Assembly: GCF_020216025.1 (NCBI RefSeq)
Contig: NZ_JAIWNC010000009.1
Location: forward strand, 1-64,000
Source of the DNA: Jidongwangia harbinensis
GTDB lineage: Bacteria > Actinomycetota > Actinomycetes > Mycobacteriales > Micromonosporaceae
Direction: 5' to 3'
DNA length: 64,000 nucleotides
The translations under genes and the position numbers were made by a program. This document shows positions 51,982-62,317 of this stretch, one piece after another. Positions within the stretch are counted from its first letter, which is position 1; the number at the start of each line of letters is the position of its first letter. Under the pieces are notes generated by a model. The model had not been told where the DNA came from, did no database searches, and saw only the letters and a program-made list of their open reading frames with translations.

Positions 51982-52985
51982 CGGAGGTCTCCTTCGACGG
52001 TGATGACGTCCTCGGCGGCGCGGCGGGGCGCGGCGGGCAGCGGGGCGCCGTCCTCGGCGTACCCGAGCCGGACCACCAGATAGGGTTCGCCGACGTCGGA
52101 CAGCAGGCCGCGCAGCAGGTGCCGGGGCCAGTCCACCTCGATGGTGTCGGACAGCGGCGCGGTCGCCAGCCCGTCCGCGGTGGCCAGCAGCAGCAGCGCG
52201 GACAGCGCCTCGCCACCCCGCAGCAGATCGGCCCGTTCGGTGGTGGTGCCGAACAGCACCACGTACGCCGCGCCCTGGTCGTGGCCGTCGCCCGCGACCA
52301 GCCCGGCGCTGCCGTCCGGGGTGTAGTCGCGCACCGGGACCCGCCGCGGCGCCGGCTTCACCGCGGTCGCCGGCGGTACGCCGTCACCGTGGAACGCCGG
52401 CCGGTTGGTCCACTGGTGCAGTTCGGCCCGGTACGCCGGATCGTCCAGCTCGGCGTCCGCCGCCCGGGCCGTCGAGATGGCCAGCATCGGCATCTGGTCG
52501 CGCCGCACCACGTGCAGGTACGCGCCCTCGTGCTCGACGAAGCGCCGCAGCCGGGTCAGCACGTCGGCGGGCACCGGCCGCTCGCCGAAGGCCCGCCGGT
52601 CGGTGCGGCGGCGGTGGATCGCGGCGGCCATCCGCCGCGCCTCCGGATTCGCCGGCACGGCGGTGCCCAGCCGGATCCGGGCCAGCAGGTCCGGCCGGGC
52701 GTCCTCGGGGAGACGTTCCACCACGGCGGTCCAGCCGATCGACGCGATCACGGTCCGCGCGTGGTGCAGCGCGGCCCCGCAGCTCAGCAGCATCAGCCGG
52801 CCGTCCGGATCGACCGTGTCCAGCTGGCGCGACGTCTCGGCGTACAGCTCCAGGCGGTCGGCGGCGAGCCGCCAGCGCCACGGCTGGGTGTTGAAGACCG
52901 ACGGGGCGTGCAGCGAGGCACGGGCGGCGGCGTCGAGCACGGCGCGGACCTCGGAGCGGGCCGGGCGGTCGGGCGAGGCGGTCAT
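51978..52985 (-). CDS. Second Acg-family FMN-binding nitroreductase-like protein
   Basis: 335 residues. HAPSVFNTQPWRWRL, CGAALHHARTVI and RRRTDRRAFGERPVP are in the same order as in the downstream copy. ATG 52985 with GGAGG 8 bases upstream. A DosR-like box lies 61-75 bases upstream. Paralogous pair, probably from tandem duplication. Confidence 0.85.
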   Translation of the reverse strand: MTASPDRPARSEVRAVLDAAARASLHAPSVFNTQPWRWRLAADRLELYAETSRQLDTVDPDGRLMLLSCGAALHHARTVIASIGWTAVVERLPEDARPDLLARIRLGTAVPANPEARRMAAAIHRRRTDRRAFGERPVPADVLTRLRRFVEHEGAYLHVVRRDQMPMLAISTARAADAELDDPAYRAELHQWTNRPAFHGDGVPPATAVKPAPRRVPVRDYTPDGSAGLVAGDGHDQGAAYVVLFGTTTERADLLRGGEALSALLLLATADGLATAPLSDTIEVDWPRHLLRGLLSDVGEPYLVVRLGYAEDGAPLPAAPRRAAEDVITVEGDLR

Positions 52986-53045
52986 GGCGGGAACCTCCGG
53001 TTCGGGTCTCCCTCTCACGGTGCCGGTCGCCCGCCCTCGCCGTTC

Positions 53046-53060
53046 AGGGCCGAAAGACCC
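53046..53060 (-). promoter_or_regulatory. Candidate DosR-type box
   Basis: Reading on the minus strand GGGTCTTTCGGCCCT, an imperfect GGG-x-C-(Y)-x-GxCCC palindrome like the box upstream of hypoxia-regulon genes in actinobacteria (from memory). Located upstream of the Acg-type pair and just downstream of the DosS-like kinase stop. Confidence 0.5.
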
Positions 53061-53071
53061 GTGTCGGCCGG

Positions 53072-54799
<1,728 letters not shown>

Positions 54800-54823
54800 C
54801 TATCGGGCCGGACCCCGGACACG

Positions 54824-54859
54824 GGTGCGGCCGGGGCTCCGCGGAGCCCCGGCCGCACC
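54824..54859 (-). terminator. Long perfect hairpin terminator
   Basis: 17-bp perfect arms (GGTGCGGCCGGGGCTCC and complement) around a GC centre, 18 bases after the stop of the secreted repeat protein (54878) on its downstream side. No U-tract. Confidence 0.75.
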
Positions 54860-54877
54860 GGGTGATGCCGTCCTCGA

Positions 54878-57781
54878 TCAGTCGCGCATCTGCAGCACGA
54901 GCGCCCAGTACACCAGTTCGGTCGTCTCCGCCGTGGTCAGCCCCGACTTGCGGTTGAGGCTGTGCAGAGCGATCTTGACGATGTAGTGCCCGAACTGACC
55001 CTTGTTCAGCGCCACGTCCAGGTCCTTGAACGGCTGGGGGGTGGGCCCGTCGGCGTACTTGTGGGTGAGGGCGATGAGCCAGGCCACGGTCGGCTCGACC
55101 GTGTAGGTCACCTTGACCGGGGCCGCGGCGTTGCCGGCCCGGTCCACCGCACCCGAGCAGAGCACGGTGTGCTTGCCGCTCTTGACGGTGTGCGCGACGA
55201 CCGCCTCGGTGGCCACCCCGGACTCCCGGTCGACGGTACGGCAGGCGACCACCGGTTCGGCCTCGGCACCGTAGGTGCCGCCGTTCGCGACACCGGCCAC
55301 GGTCACCGTCGGGGCGATCCGGTCGACGCCGATCGTCACGGAGGTGCTGGCGCTGTTGCCGGCCTTGTCGTACGCGATTCCGGTGACCCGCTCCTCGGTG
55401 GCCACCCCGTCGGCCGGGCACTCGGCGATGCCGGAGCCGGTGTCGGTGCAGGTGAACCGGACGGTGGGCGGGGTGCGGTACCAGCCGCCGGCACTGGCGT
55501 CACCGATCACCGTGGCGGTGATGGCCGGGGCGCTCCGGTCCACGCTCACCGTGACGGTGGCGGTGGTGGTGTTGCCGGCCTTGTCGACCATGGTGCCGGT
55601 GATCTCCTGGCCGGCGCCGTCCGTGGTGACCGGAGTGTCCTCCGGGCAGACGGCCACACCGGAGTCCTCGTCGCGGCAGACGAACCGCACCACCGGCGCG
55701 GTGCGGTACCAGCCGTCGGCGGTGGCCGTGCCGTCGATCGTGGCGGTGAGTTCCGGCGCGAACCGGTCCACGTTCACGGTCACCGCGGCGGTCGCGGTGT
55801 TGCCGGCCCGGTCCTTCGCGGTGCCCACGACCTGCTGTCCGGAGCCGTCGCCGTACACCGGCACGTCGGCCGGGCAGGCGGCGATGCCGGAGCCGGACTC
55901 GGCGTCGGTGCAGGTGAAGTGGACGGTCGGGGTGGTGCGGTACCAGCCGTCCGCGGAGAGGTCGCCGAGCACCTCGGCGGTGATCGCCGGGGCGGTCCGG
56001 TCGATGTCCAGCACCACCGTGGTGGAGGAGGTGTTTCCGGCCGCGTCGACCGCGGTGCCGGTGACCTCGCGGTCGGTGCCGTCGGTGTCCACGGTCCGGT
56101 CCGCCGGGCACGAGGCGATCCCCGAGCCGGTGTCGGTGCAGGTGAAGCGGACCGTCGGCGGGGTGGTGTACCAGCCGTCGGCGTTCGCGTCACCGACCAC
56201 GGTGGCGGTGATGACCGGGGCGACCAGGTCGAGGTTCAGCACGACCGGGGCGGTGGCCGTGTTGCCGGCCTTGTCCAGCGCGGTCCCGGTGATCGTCTGG
56301 TGCAGGCCCTGGACGTTGACCGGGGTGTCGGCCGGGCAGGTGGAGATGGTGGAGACCGCGTCCGAGCAGGTGTACCGGATGACCGGCGCCTTGCTGTACC
56401 AGCCGTCGGCGTTCTTCGCGCCGATCACCGAGGCGGTGATCGTCGGCGCGGTCTGGTCGACGTTGAGCGTCAGCGTGGTGGTCACGGTGTTGCCCGCCGG
56501 GTCGACCGCGGTGGCGGAGAACCGCTGGGCCGCACCGTCGGTGGTGACCCGGATGTCGGCCGGGCAGGTGGCCACCGTGCCGCTGTTGTCGGCGCAGGTG
56601 AAGTGGATGGTCGGCGGGGTGCGGAACCAGGCGTTTGTGGCCTTGTGCGACAGCGTCGCGGCGATCGTCGGCGGGGTCCGGTCGGGGCCGGTCGCCACCG
56701 TGGTGGTCGTGGTGGTGGTGTCCGTGCCGGTGTCGCTGGACGGGGCCGTCGACGAGCTGGCCGACGGGGTCGCGGCCGGCGCCTCGGTGCTCGGGCTCGG
56801 TTCCGGGGTGGCCGGCGGCGCCACCGGCGGGGTGACCGTGGCGGCCGGTTCCACCAGGGCCGATCCCCAGACCGGTACCGAGCCGGCGACGGCGCTGCTG
56901 CCGCCGTTCAGGTTGTACGCCTTGACCTCCACGATCCAGCTGGTGGCGGTGTCCAGGGCCAGGGTGTGCGAGGTGAGGGGCACGGCCACCTGCACCGACT
57001 TCGTGATCTTCGACTGTCCGTAGCTGACCAGGTAGTAGCTCGGGGCCGGGCCGGACTTCGGCGCCACCCAGACCGCCTCCACGGTGCCCGGTGCGTCCGC
57101 CCGGCGCTGCACCACCAGGTTGGTGGGTTCGGCCGGCCGGAACCGGTCCAGCAGCGACTTCGCCGGGGCGCACGAGCCGTACTCGTTCACCGTGAAGACC
57201 TGGAGCGTGTAGGCCCGGGCCGGGTCGATGCCCTCGTACCGGAACGACGTGTCCATGCTGACCTTGTCGGACAGCACGACGCCGTCGGAGAGCCGGGTGA
57301 ACACGGTGCGGTATCCCGTCACCGGCGTGTAACCCAGCCACGCCGGAGCGCGCCAGGTCGCCACGGCGACCGTGCCCTCCTCCTCGCGGGTGGGGGCCAG
57401 GCCCATCACCATGCCGGGGGTGAGCGACTTCAACGACCACGTCCCGGTGTAGGCCGTCGAACCGTCCGCGTCGGACGCGCCGACCCGGATCTTGTAGGAC
57501 GTGCACGCCTCGGGCGCGTCGATCTGGTACGAGGTGGTGGTCGCCGGCACGTCGACGACGGTCTGCACGTCACCGGCGATGATGTCGACCACGTAGTGGT
57601 CCGCCACCCCGCCCGGCTTCCAGGACATCTGGATCTTGTGCTCGTCGGCGGCGGTTCGCGCCACCGACAGGTTCTTGGGTGCTGCGGGTGCCGCGGTTGC
57701 GACGGACGGGATGCCCACGACGATCGCCGTCGCGCCCACCAGCCCGGCACTCACCGCGGTGAGCAGTCGCCTCGCGTTCAT
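54878..57781 (-). CDS. Large secreted FN3/Ig-like repeat protein
   Basis: 967 residues. Signal peptide 1-30 (VSAGLVGATAIVVGI ... TAAPA). Three FN3-like domains (~31-310), a Ser/Thr/Pro-rich linker (~320-365, STAPSSDTGTDTTTTTTT), then six ~90-residue Ig-like repeats, each with GWYxTPPTVRFTCTD, CPAD and DxAGNT, giving a Cys pair per repeat, a seventh degenerate repeat, and a C-terminal ~80-residue region. Cell-surface or secreted, possibly a binding or structural protein. No enzyme domain. A CTTGAG repeat lies 50-70 bases upstream. Confidence 0.82.
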   Translation of the reverse strand: MNARRLLTAVSAGLVGATAIVVGIPSVATAAPAAPKNLSVARTAADEHKIQMSWKPGGVADHYVVDIIAGDVQTVVDVPATTTSYQIDAPEACTSYKIRVGASDADGSTAYTGTWSLKSLTPGMVMGLAPTREEEGTVAVATWRAPAWLGYTPVTGYRTVFTRLSDGVVLSDKVSMDTSFRYEGIDPARAYTLQVFTVNEYGSCAPAKSLLDRFRPAEPTNLVVQRRADAPGTVEAVWVAPKSGPAPSYYLVSYGQSKITKSVQVAVPLTSHTLALDTATSWIVEVKAYNLNGGSSAVAGSVPVWGSALVEPAATVTPPVAPPATPEPSPSTEAPAATPSASSSTAPSSDTGTDTTTTTTTVATGPDRTPPTIAATLSHKATNAWFRTPPTIHFTCADNSGTVATCPADIRVTTDGAAQRFSATAVDPAGNTVTTTLTLNVDQTAPTITASVIGAKNADGWYSKAPVIRYTCSDAVSTISTCPADTPVNVQGLHQTITGTALDKAGNTATAPVVLNLDLVAPVITATVVGDANADGWYTTPPTVRFTCTDTGSGIASCPADRTVDTDGTDREVTGTAVDAAGNTSSTTVVLDIDRTAPAITAEVLGDLSADGWYRTTPTVHFTCTDAESGSGIAACPADVPVYGDGSGQQVVGTAKDRAGNTATAAVTVNVDRFAPELTATIDGTATADGWYRTAPVVRFVCRDEDSGVAVCPEDTPVTTDGAGQEITGTMVDKAGNTTTATVTVSVDRSAPAITATVIGDASAGGWYRTPPTVRFTCTDTGSGIAECPADGVATEERVTGIAYDKAGNSASTSVTIGVDRIAPTVTVAGVANGGTYGAEAEPVVACRTVDRESGVATEAVVAHTVKSGKHTVLCSGAVDRAGNAAAPVKVTYTVEPTVAWLIALTHKYADGPTPQPFKDLDVALNKGQFGHYIVKIALHSLNRKSGLTTAETTELVYWALVLQMRD

Positions 57782-57830
57782 CTGGCCTCATCTCGTTCGG
57801 GGTGGTCCACCGTTCTCATCGGCGGCCAAC

Positions 57831-57851
57831 CTCAAGCTGGTCTCAAGCTGG
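57831..57851. promoter_or_regulatory. CTCAAGCTGG direct repeat, 11-bp spacing
   Basis: CTCAAGCTGG at 57831-57840 and 57842-57851, 11 bases apart, 50-70 bases before the ATG of the secreted repeat protein. In the gene's orientation this is CCAGCTTGAG repeated. Similar to sites at 61693-61723. Typical of OmpR/PhoB-type response regulators. Confidence 0.55.
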
Positions 57852-57885
57852 TTTCTGCGTCCGGGCAAGCCGCGGACGCGTCCGG

Positions 57886-58749
57886 TCAGGCCGCCATCGA
57901 CCCGGCACCCGCGTCCGCGGTCGCCCGCTCGGTCCCGGCGTCTGCGGCCGGCACGGTGAACCAGATCCGGGCGCCGTCGCGGAACTCCGGGTCGGCGCCG
58001 ATCGTCCCGCCCAGCCGGTGCACGATCCGCCGGCAGATGGACAGGCCGAGACCGGTGCCGGGGTACGCGTCGGCGTGCGCCCGGTGCAGCTCGGTGAAGA
58101 TCAGCTCGTGCTGGCCGTCGGGGATGCCGACGCCGTCGTCGGTCACCTCGACCCGGACCAGGCCGGGCTTGTCGGCCCGCGCGGACAGGTGCACCCGTGC
58201 CGCCTGGCCGGGCCGTACGTACTTGAGGGCGTTGCCCAGCAGGTTGTCCAGCACCCGCCGCAGCATCCCGAGGTCGCCGCGGACCGCGGGCATCTGGTCC
58301 CAGGTGATGTGCGTGGCCGGGTGCGCGCCGACGCCCGGGGCGGACATCTCCCGGACCCGGTCGGCGATCACCGTGTGCACCAGCGCGGTCAGGTCGACCG
58401 TGGCCGGTTCCAGCGGCGCACCCCGTGCGGTGGAGTACGTCAGCACGTCGTCGATCAGCCGCCGCATCCGGTCGGTGCCACGGTTGATCTCCTCGACGAA
58501 CTCGTCGAACTCGGCCGGGCGGTACGCGCCGAGGTCCAGATGGGTGAGCAGCTGGGCGTACCCGCAGATGCCGGCCAGCGGCCCCTTGAGGTCGTGGCTG
58601 ATCTCCCGGGAGAACGCCTCCAGCTCCAGCACCGACCGGTTCAGGTCCCCGACGGTACGTTCCAGCTCGGCGTTGCGGCGGCGGGCCAGTTCGAGTTCGG
58701 CGCGCAGTCGGGCGGCGTCGGCGCCCGCCAGGTCAGCGTTGTCCGGCAT
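57886..58749 (-). CDS. Histidine kinase without sensor domain
   Basis: 287 residues. N-terminal coiled coil (LRAELELARRRNAELERTV), HisKA with LEAFSREISHDLKGPLAGICGYAQLL (His), HATPase_c with NLLGNALKYV, DDGVGIPDGQ and GTGLGLSICRRIV. No membrane segment or input domain, so it may act as a phytochrome-like or partner kinase. ATG 58749 with GGAGGGAGC; 17-base overlap with the hybrid kinase stop. Confidence 0.85.
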   Translation of the reverse strand: MPDNADLAGADAARLRAELELARRRNAELERTVGDLNRSVLELEAFSREISHDLKGPLAGICGYAQLLTHLDLGAYRPAEFDEFVEEINRGTDRMRRLIDDVLTYSTARGAPLEPATVDLTALVHTVIADRVREMSAPGVGAHPATHITWDQMPAVRGDLGMLRRVLDNLLGNALKYVRPGQAARVHLSARADKPGLVRVEVTDDGVGIPDGQHELIFTELHRAHADAYPGTGLGLSICRRIVHRLGGTIGADPEFRDGARIWFTVPAADAGTERATADAGAGSMAA

Positions 58750-60967
58750 CGTCGCTCCCTCCGTTCTGGGCGAGGTAGCCCGCCAGCACCCGTACCGCAC
58801 CGGCCATCGCCCGTTCCACCTGGCCGACCAGTGCGGTCAGTTCCGGCTCCGCGGTCTCCGCGTGCGCCGCCTTCTCGACCAGCGCGCACGCCTCGGCCAG
58901 CGGATCGGCACCGAGCAGCGCACTGGACGACTTGAGCGTGTGCGCGGTGGCGCGCAGCGTGTCCCGGTCCTGGGCCCGCAGCGCGGTGGTCAGCGCGGCG
59001 CGCCGGCCGTCCAGCTGGTCCAGGAACGTGTGCACGGTCGTGACGACCAGCGCCCGGTCGTCCAACTGCTCCTCGAGGTCGAGCAGCCGGCTCAGGTCCA
59101 GTGCCTCGGCCGGCGGCTCCTCCGGTTCCTCCGGTTCCGGCTCGGCCAGGTACGGCACCAGCGCCTCGCGCAGTTCCGGCAGGGTGATCGGCTTGTTCAG
59201 GTGGCCGTCCATGCCGGACGCGAAGCACCGTTCCCGGTCGCCCTGCAGCGCGGTCGCGGTCAGCGCGAGGATCGGGGTGGTGTTGCCGGCCGCGCGGATC
59301 CGGCGGGTGGCCTCCAGGCCGTCGGTGCCGGGCATCTGCACGTCCATCAGGACGACGTCGTACCGGCCGTCGCCGAGCACCGCGTCGACCGCGGCGGCAC
59401 CGTCGGCCACCCCGTCGCACTCCACGCCCAGCAGCTTGATCATCCGTTGGAACACGGTCCGGTTGACGTCGTTGTCCTCGGCCAGCAGCACCCGTCCGCT
59501 GCCGAACGGCGGCACCGTGACCGGAGCGCCGCGGACGCCGGTGCGCTCCAGGTTGAGCGCCGACACCAGCCGGCTCAGCACCAGCGGGGCGGTCAGGACA
59601 CCGGGCCGGCGGACGATGCCGGTACGCGGGTCGGTCGTGCTGATCATCAGGGCCCGGCCCTGCGGACCGAGCACCTCGATCACCGAGTCCGCGCGGCGTA
59701 CCGCCTCCGGGTCGTGCGCGTCGTCGCACCAGAGCACGGTGTCCACGTCGGGCAGGTGCCGCAGCACCTTGTCCAGGTCGGCCGGCACCGGGGTGGCGCC
59801 GGAACTGGTCAGCAGCCAGGACAGCGCCAGCGTGGAGCGGGGCGACGGCGCCACCACGGCCACCCGGCGGCGGGTCAGCGGCGGCGGGTCCGACCGGACC
59901 GGCTGGTCCGGGGCGTGGTGCAGCGGCAACCGGATCCGGAACTGCGATCCTTCGCCCGGCGCCGTGCGCAGGTCGATGGTGCCGTCCATCCGGTCGACGA
60001 GGCGGGCGACCAGGGCCAGGCCGAGTCCGGCGCCCTCGTGCCGGCGGGCCGCCGAGGAGTCGGCCTGCACGAACGGCGTGAAGATCCGCTCCCGGTCGGC
60101 GTCGGAGATGCCCGGCCCGGTGTCGGACACGGTGATCACGTACCCGTCGTCGCCGTCGCGTTCGGCGGTGACCACCACCTCGCCGCGCTCGGTGAACTTG
60201 ACCGCGTTGCCGACCAGGCCGGACAGCACCTGGCGGAGCCGGTCCGGGTCGCCGAGCACGACCGGCGGCAGGTCCGGCGCCGGTGCGGCCAGCAGCAGGA
60301 TGCCCTTGCGGCGGGAGTGCTGCTGCAGTGGTTCCAGCACGCCCTCCAGGACCGGCCGCAACGACACCGGCACCTGCTGGATCTCCAGCGTGCCGGTCTC
60401 CAGCCGGGCCAGGTCGAGCAGGTCGTCGATGAGCGCCTTGAGCCCGTGCACGCCGCGGTGCACGCTGTCCACGACCTCCCGGACCGGCTGCGGCAGCGGC
60501 TGGGCGCGCAGCAGGTCCACGGTCGCGACCACGGTGGTGACCGGGGTCCGGATCTCGTGGCCGAGCAGCGCCAGGAACTGCGACTTGGCCTGCTCCGCCT
60601 GGTCCGGCCCACCGGCCGCACCGGCCGCGGTGGCGCGGTGCTCCACCGAGACCAGCCGCCGGTGTGCGCCGCAGTCGCTCTCCAGGTGGCTGATCCGTAC
60701 CGTCGCCGAGGCGGCCGCGTCACACCGGCACGGCAGGACCGCCGGGCCGGCCGCCGGCGTCATCCGCCGCACGGCGGACAACAGTCCGGCGTGTGCCGGG
60801 CAGCCACCGGGCGCGTCGGCGAGGCCGGCACCCTCCGGTGGGTAGGTGCCGGTGTCGCCGTCCGGCCGGGCCCATCGCTCGTTGGCGACCAGAACCTGGC
60901 CGTCCGGATTCACGATCGCGGCCGGACCGGCAATCGCCTCGACCAGAGTGCGTGCCGCATATCCCAT
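58733..60967 (-). CDS. Hybrid histidine kinase with two receiver-like domains and Hpt
   Basis: 744 residues. N-terminal PAS-like (~5-110), HisKA at ~130 (SQFLALLGHEIRTPVTTVVAT), HATPase_c, a first REC-like domain lacking the acidic triad (VAVVAPSPRSTLALSWLL), a second typical REC (VLLAEDNDVNRTVFQRMIKL, VVLMDVQMPGTDG with the Asp), and a C-terminal Hpt (ATAHTLKSSSALLGADPL with His). Complete phosphorelay in one chain; soluble. Output regulator not present here. Confidence 0.88.
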   Translation of the reverse strand: MGYAARTLVEAIAGPAAIVNPDGQVLVANERWARPDGDTGTYPPEGAGLADAPGGCPAHAGLLSAVRRMTPAAGPAVLPCRCDAAASATVRISHLESDCGAHRRLVSVEHRATAAGAAGGPDQAEQAKSQFLALLGHEIRTPVTTVVATVDLLRAQPLPQPVREVVDSVHRGVHGLKALIDDLLDLARLETGTLEIQQVPVSLRPVLEGVLEPLQQHSRRKGILLLAAPAPDLPPVVLGDPDRLRQVLSGLVGNAVKFTERGEVVVTAERDGDDGYVITVSDTGPGISDADRERIFTPFVQADSSAARRHEGAGLGLALVARLVDRMDGTIDLRTAPGEGSQFRIRLPLHHAPDQPVRSDPPPLTRRRVAVVAPSPRSTLALSWLLTSSGATPVPADLDKVLRHLPDVDTVLWCDDAHDPEAVRRADSVIEVLGPQGRALMISTTDPRTGIVRRPGVLTAPLVLSRLVSALNLERTGVRGAPVTVPPFGSGRVLLAEDNDVNRTVFQRMIKLLGVECDGVADGAAAVDAVLGDGRYDVVLMDVQMPGTDGLEATRRIRAAGNTTPILALTATALQGDRERCFASGMDGHLNKPITLPELREALVPYLAEPEPEEPEEPPAEALDLSRLLDLEEQLDDRALVVTTVHTFLDQLDGRRAALTTALRAQDRDTLRATAHTLKSSSALLGADPLAEACALVEKAAHAETAEPELTALVGQVERAMAGAVRVLAGYLAQNGGSDDAGQR

Positions 60968-61087
60968 GCGCTGACCCTTTCGGGGGGATGGACCCGGGGC
61001 AGGTCCGTTCCATCAGGCTCGGGCCCCGTGGTGGCAACGCGGGGAGCGTTCGGGAGCAGGTGGGTTTCCGTGCCGCGACCGGCGACC

Positions 61088-61621
61088 TCAGGCGGCGTGC
61101 CGGCACAGGTAGCCGGCCGGGACCATCGCGGCGGGGGCCGGCGTGCGGGGCGACCGCCGGCGGTGCACCGCGCCGGCCGCCACGGCCAGCGCGGCCAGCC
61201 CGGCGATCGACCAGGGCAGCACGTCCACCGGACCGCGGACCGCGGCGCGCGGCGGCACCGCCGAGATCAGCACCCGCGCCGCCCCGGAGGCGGAACGGCC
61301 GGAGACGATGATGCTGGCCCCGGACTGCCCGGTGGCGACGAGGTCGTCCGGGACGGTGAGGCTGACCTTTCCGTTGGCGTCGGCGCGGGCCTGCTCCAGC
61401 GGCTGGCTGCCGAGCCGGACGTCCACCACGCTCCTCGGCCGGTAGGCGAAACCCTCGACCTGCAGCTGCTCGCCGCCGTCGACCCAGGTGAGCACGAGCC
61501 GGTCCAGGCTGGTGGCCGCGGTGGCCGGCGCCGGCGCGGCGGACAGCAGCGCGGCGCAGAAGCCCAGGATCGTCAGGACGGCGGCCAGGACGCTGCGGGT
61601 GGACCGGATCAGGTTTCGCAT
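61088..61621 (-). CDS. Secreted membrane-anchored protein with Ig-like domain
   Basis: 177 residues. Signal peptide 1-36 (VLAAVLTILGFCAALLSAAP). Beta-rich domain ~37-130 (LTWVDGGEQLQVEGFAYRPRSVV ...). C-terminal TM ~137-155 (LPWSIAGLAALAVAAGAVH) with basic tail, no LPxTG. Role unknown. ATG 61621 or 61639. Confidence 0.65.
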   Translation of the reverse strand: MRNLIRSTRSVLAAVLTILGFCAALLSAAPAPATAATSLDRLVLTWVDGGEQLQVEGFAYRPRSVVDVRLGSQPLEQARADANGKVSLTVPDDLVATGQSGASIIVSGRSASGAARVLISAVPPRAAVRGPVDVLPWSIAGLAALAVAAGAVHRRRSPRTPAPAAMVPAGYLCRHAA

Positions 61622-61692
61622 GTCTTGAGCCTGCGGCATGCCGACCGCGTCGCCAACAGGCGCGAGACACTCTTGCCTCGCGCCTGAGGCAA

Positions 61693-61723
61693 CCTTGAGC
61701 CACCGCCTTGAGACAACCTTGAG
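61693..61723. promoter_or_regulatory. CCTTGAG triple direct repeat
   Basis: CCTTGAG at 61693-61699, 61706-61712 and 61717-61723, spaced 13 and 11 bases, in the divergent region between the 61088-61621 and 61825-62256 genes. The extended CAACCTTGAGCCA is found twice (61690, 61714). Same half-site as at 57831. Confidence 0.5.
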
Positions 61724-61824
61724 CCAGGGCGCCGGAGCGCTCAGGCGACCGGTACGGCGGCCGATGGGAAGGGCGTCGGAGGGCCCGGAGAGGCCCACGT
61801 GCGCGGAGTCGGAAGGGGCGGGCG

Positions 61825-62256
61825 ATGTCGCTCGACGTCAGGGAGGCCCCGGCCGCGGCCGGTGTCCGGGTACTACCGGACGTACCCGCGCCGGACCTCC
61901 CGTTCACGCCGCACGGCCCGCGGCCCCCGGCCCGGCACCGTCGCCCGCGCGACCTGCCCGCCCTCGCCGAGCGGCTGTGGCGGCGTCCGCTGGTGGTCGC
62001 CGCCGTGATCTTCGCGGCCTGCGGTCCCGCGCACGCGCTGGGGCACATCGACCTCGTCTACCACGCCGTGCTCATCGGCCTCGCGCTGAGCAGCCTGGCC
62101 CTCCCGCTCGGGCTGCTGGCACTGCGCCGGCCGCCGGCCGCCGAGCCGGACACCTTTGGGCCGGACACCTTTGGGCCGGACACCCATGAGCGGGGCACCC
62201 ATGAGCGGGGCACCCATGAGCCGGGCACCCTTGAGGTCGAGCAGAGCCTGCGTTGA
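61825..62256 (+). CDS. Small membrane protein with pentapeptide-repeat C-terminus
   Basis: 143 residues. Soluble N-terminus (1-52), two TM segments (~55-72 LVVAAVIFAACGPAHALG, ~78-99), and a C-terminal repeat of five residues (DTFGP, DTFGP, DTHER, GTHER, GTHEP, GTLEV). ATG 61825 with GGGGCGGGCG. Function unknown. Confidence 0.6.
   Translation: MSLDVREAPAAAGVRVLPDVPAPDLPFTPHGPRPPARHRRPRDLPALAERLWRRPLVVAAVIFAACGPAHALGHIDLVYHAVLIGLALSSLALPLGLLALRRPPAAEPDTFGPDTFGPDTHERGTHERGTHEPGTLEVEQSLR
62149..62238 (+). repeat. Six tandem 15-bp repeats
   Basis: Units at 62149, 62164, 62179, 62194, 62209 and 62224; two types, GACACCTTTGGGCCG and GGCACCCATGAGCGG. In frame; they encode the pentapeptide repeat. 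Confidence 0.85.
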
Positions 62257-62317
62257 ACCGCACCTGAGGCGGGCCGCCGACGGTTCCGGTGATGCCGGCC
62301 GACCCTGGAGACGACGC

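Noticed and set aside
54962..61687. A 2241-codon open frame on the plus strand
   Set aside because: It is antisense to the repeat protein and both kinases; such frames arise from the extreme third-position GC. No domain, SD or realistic composition.
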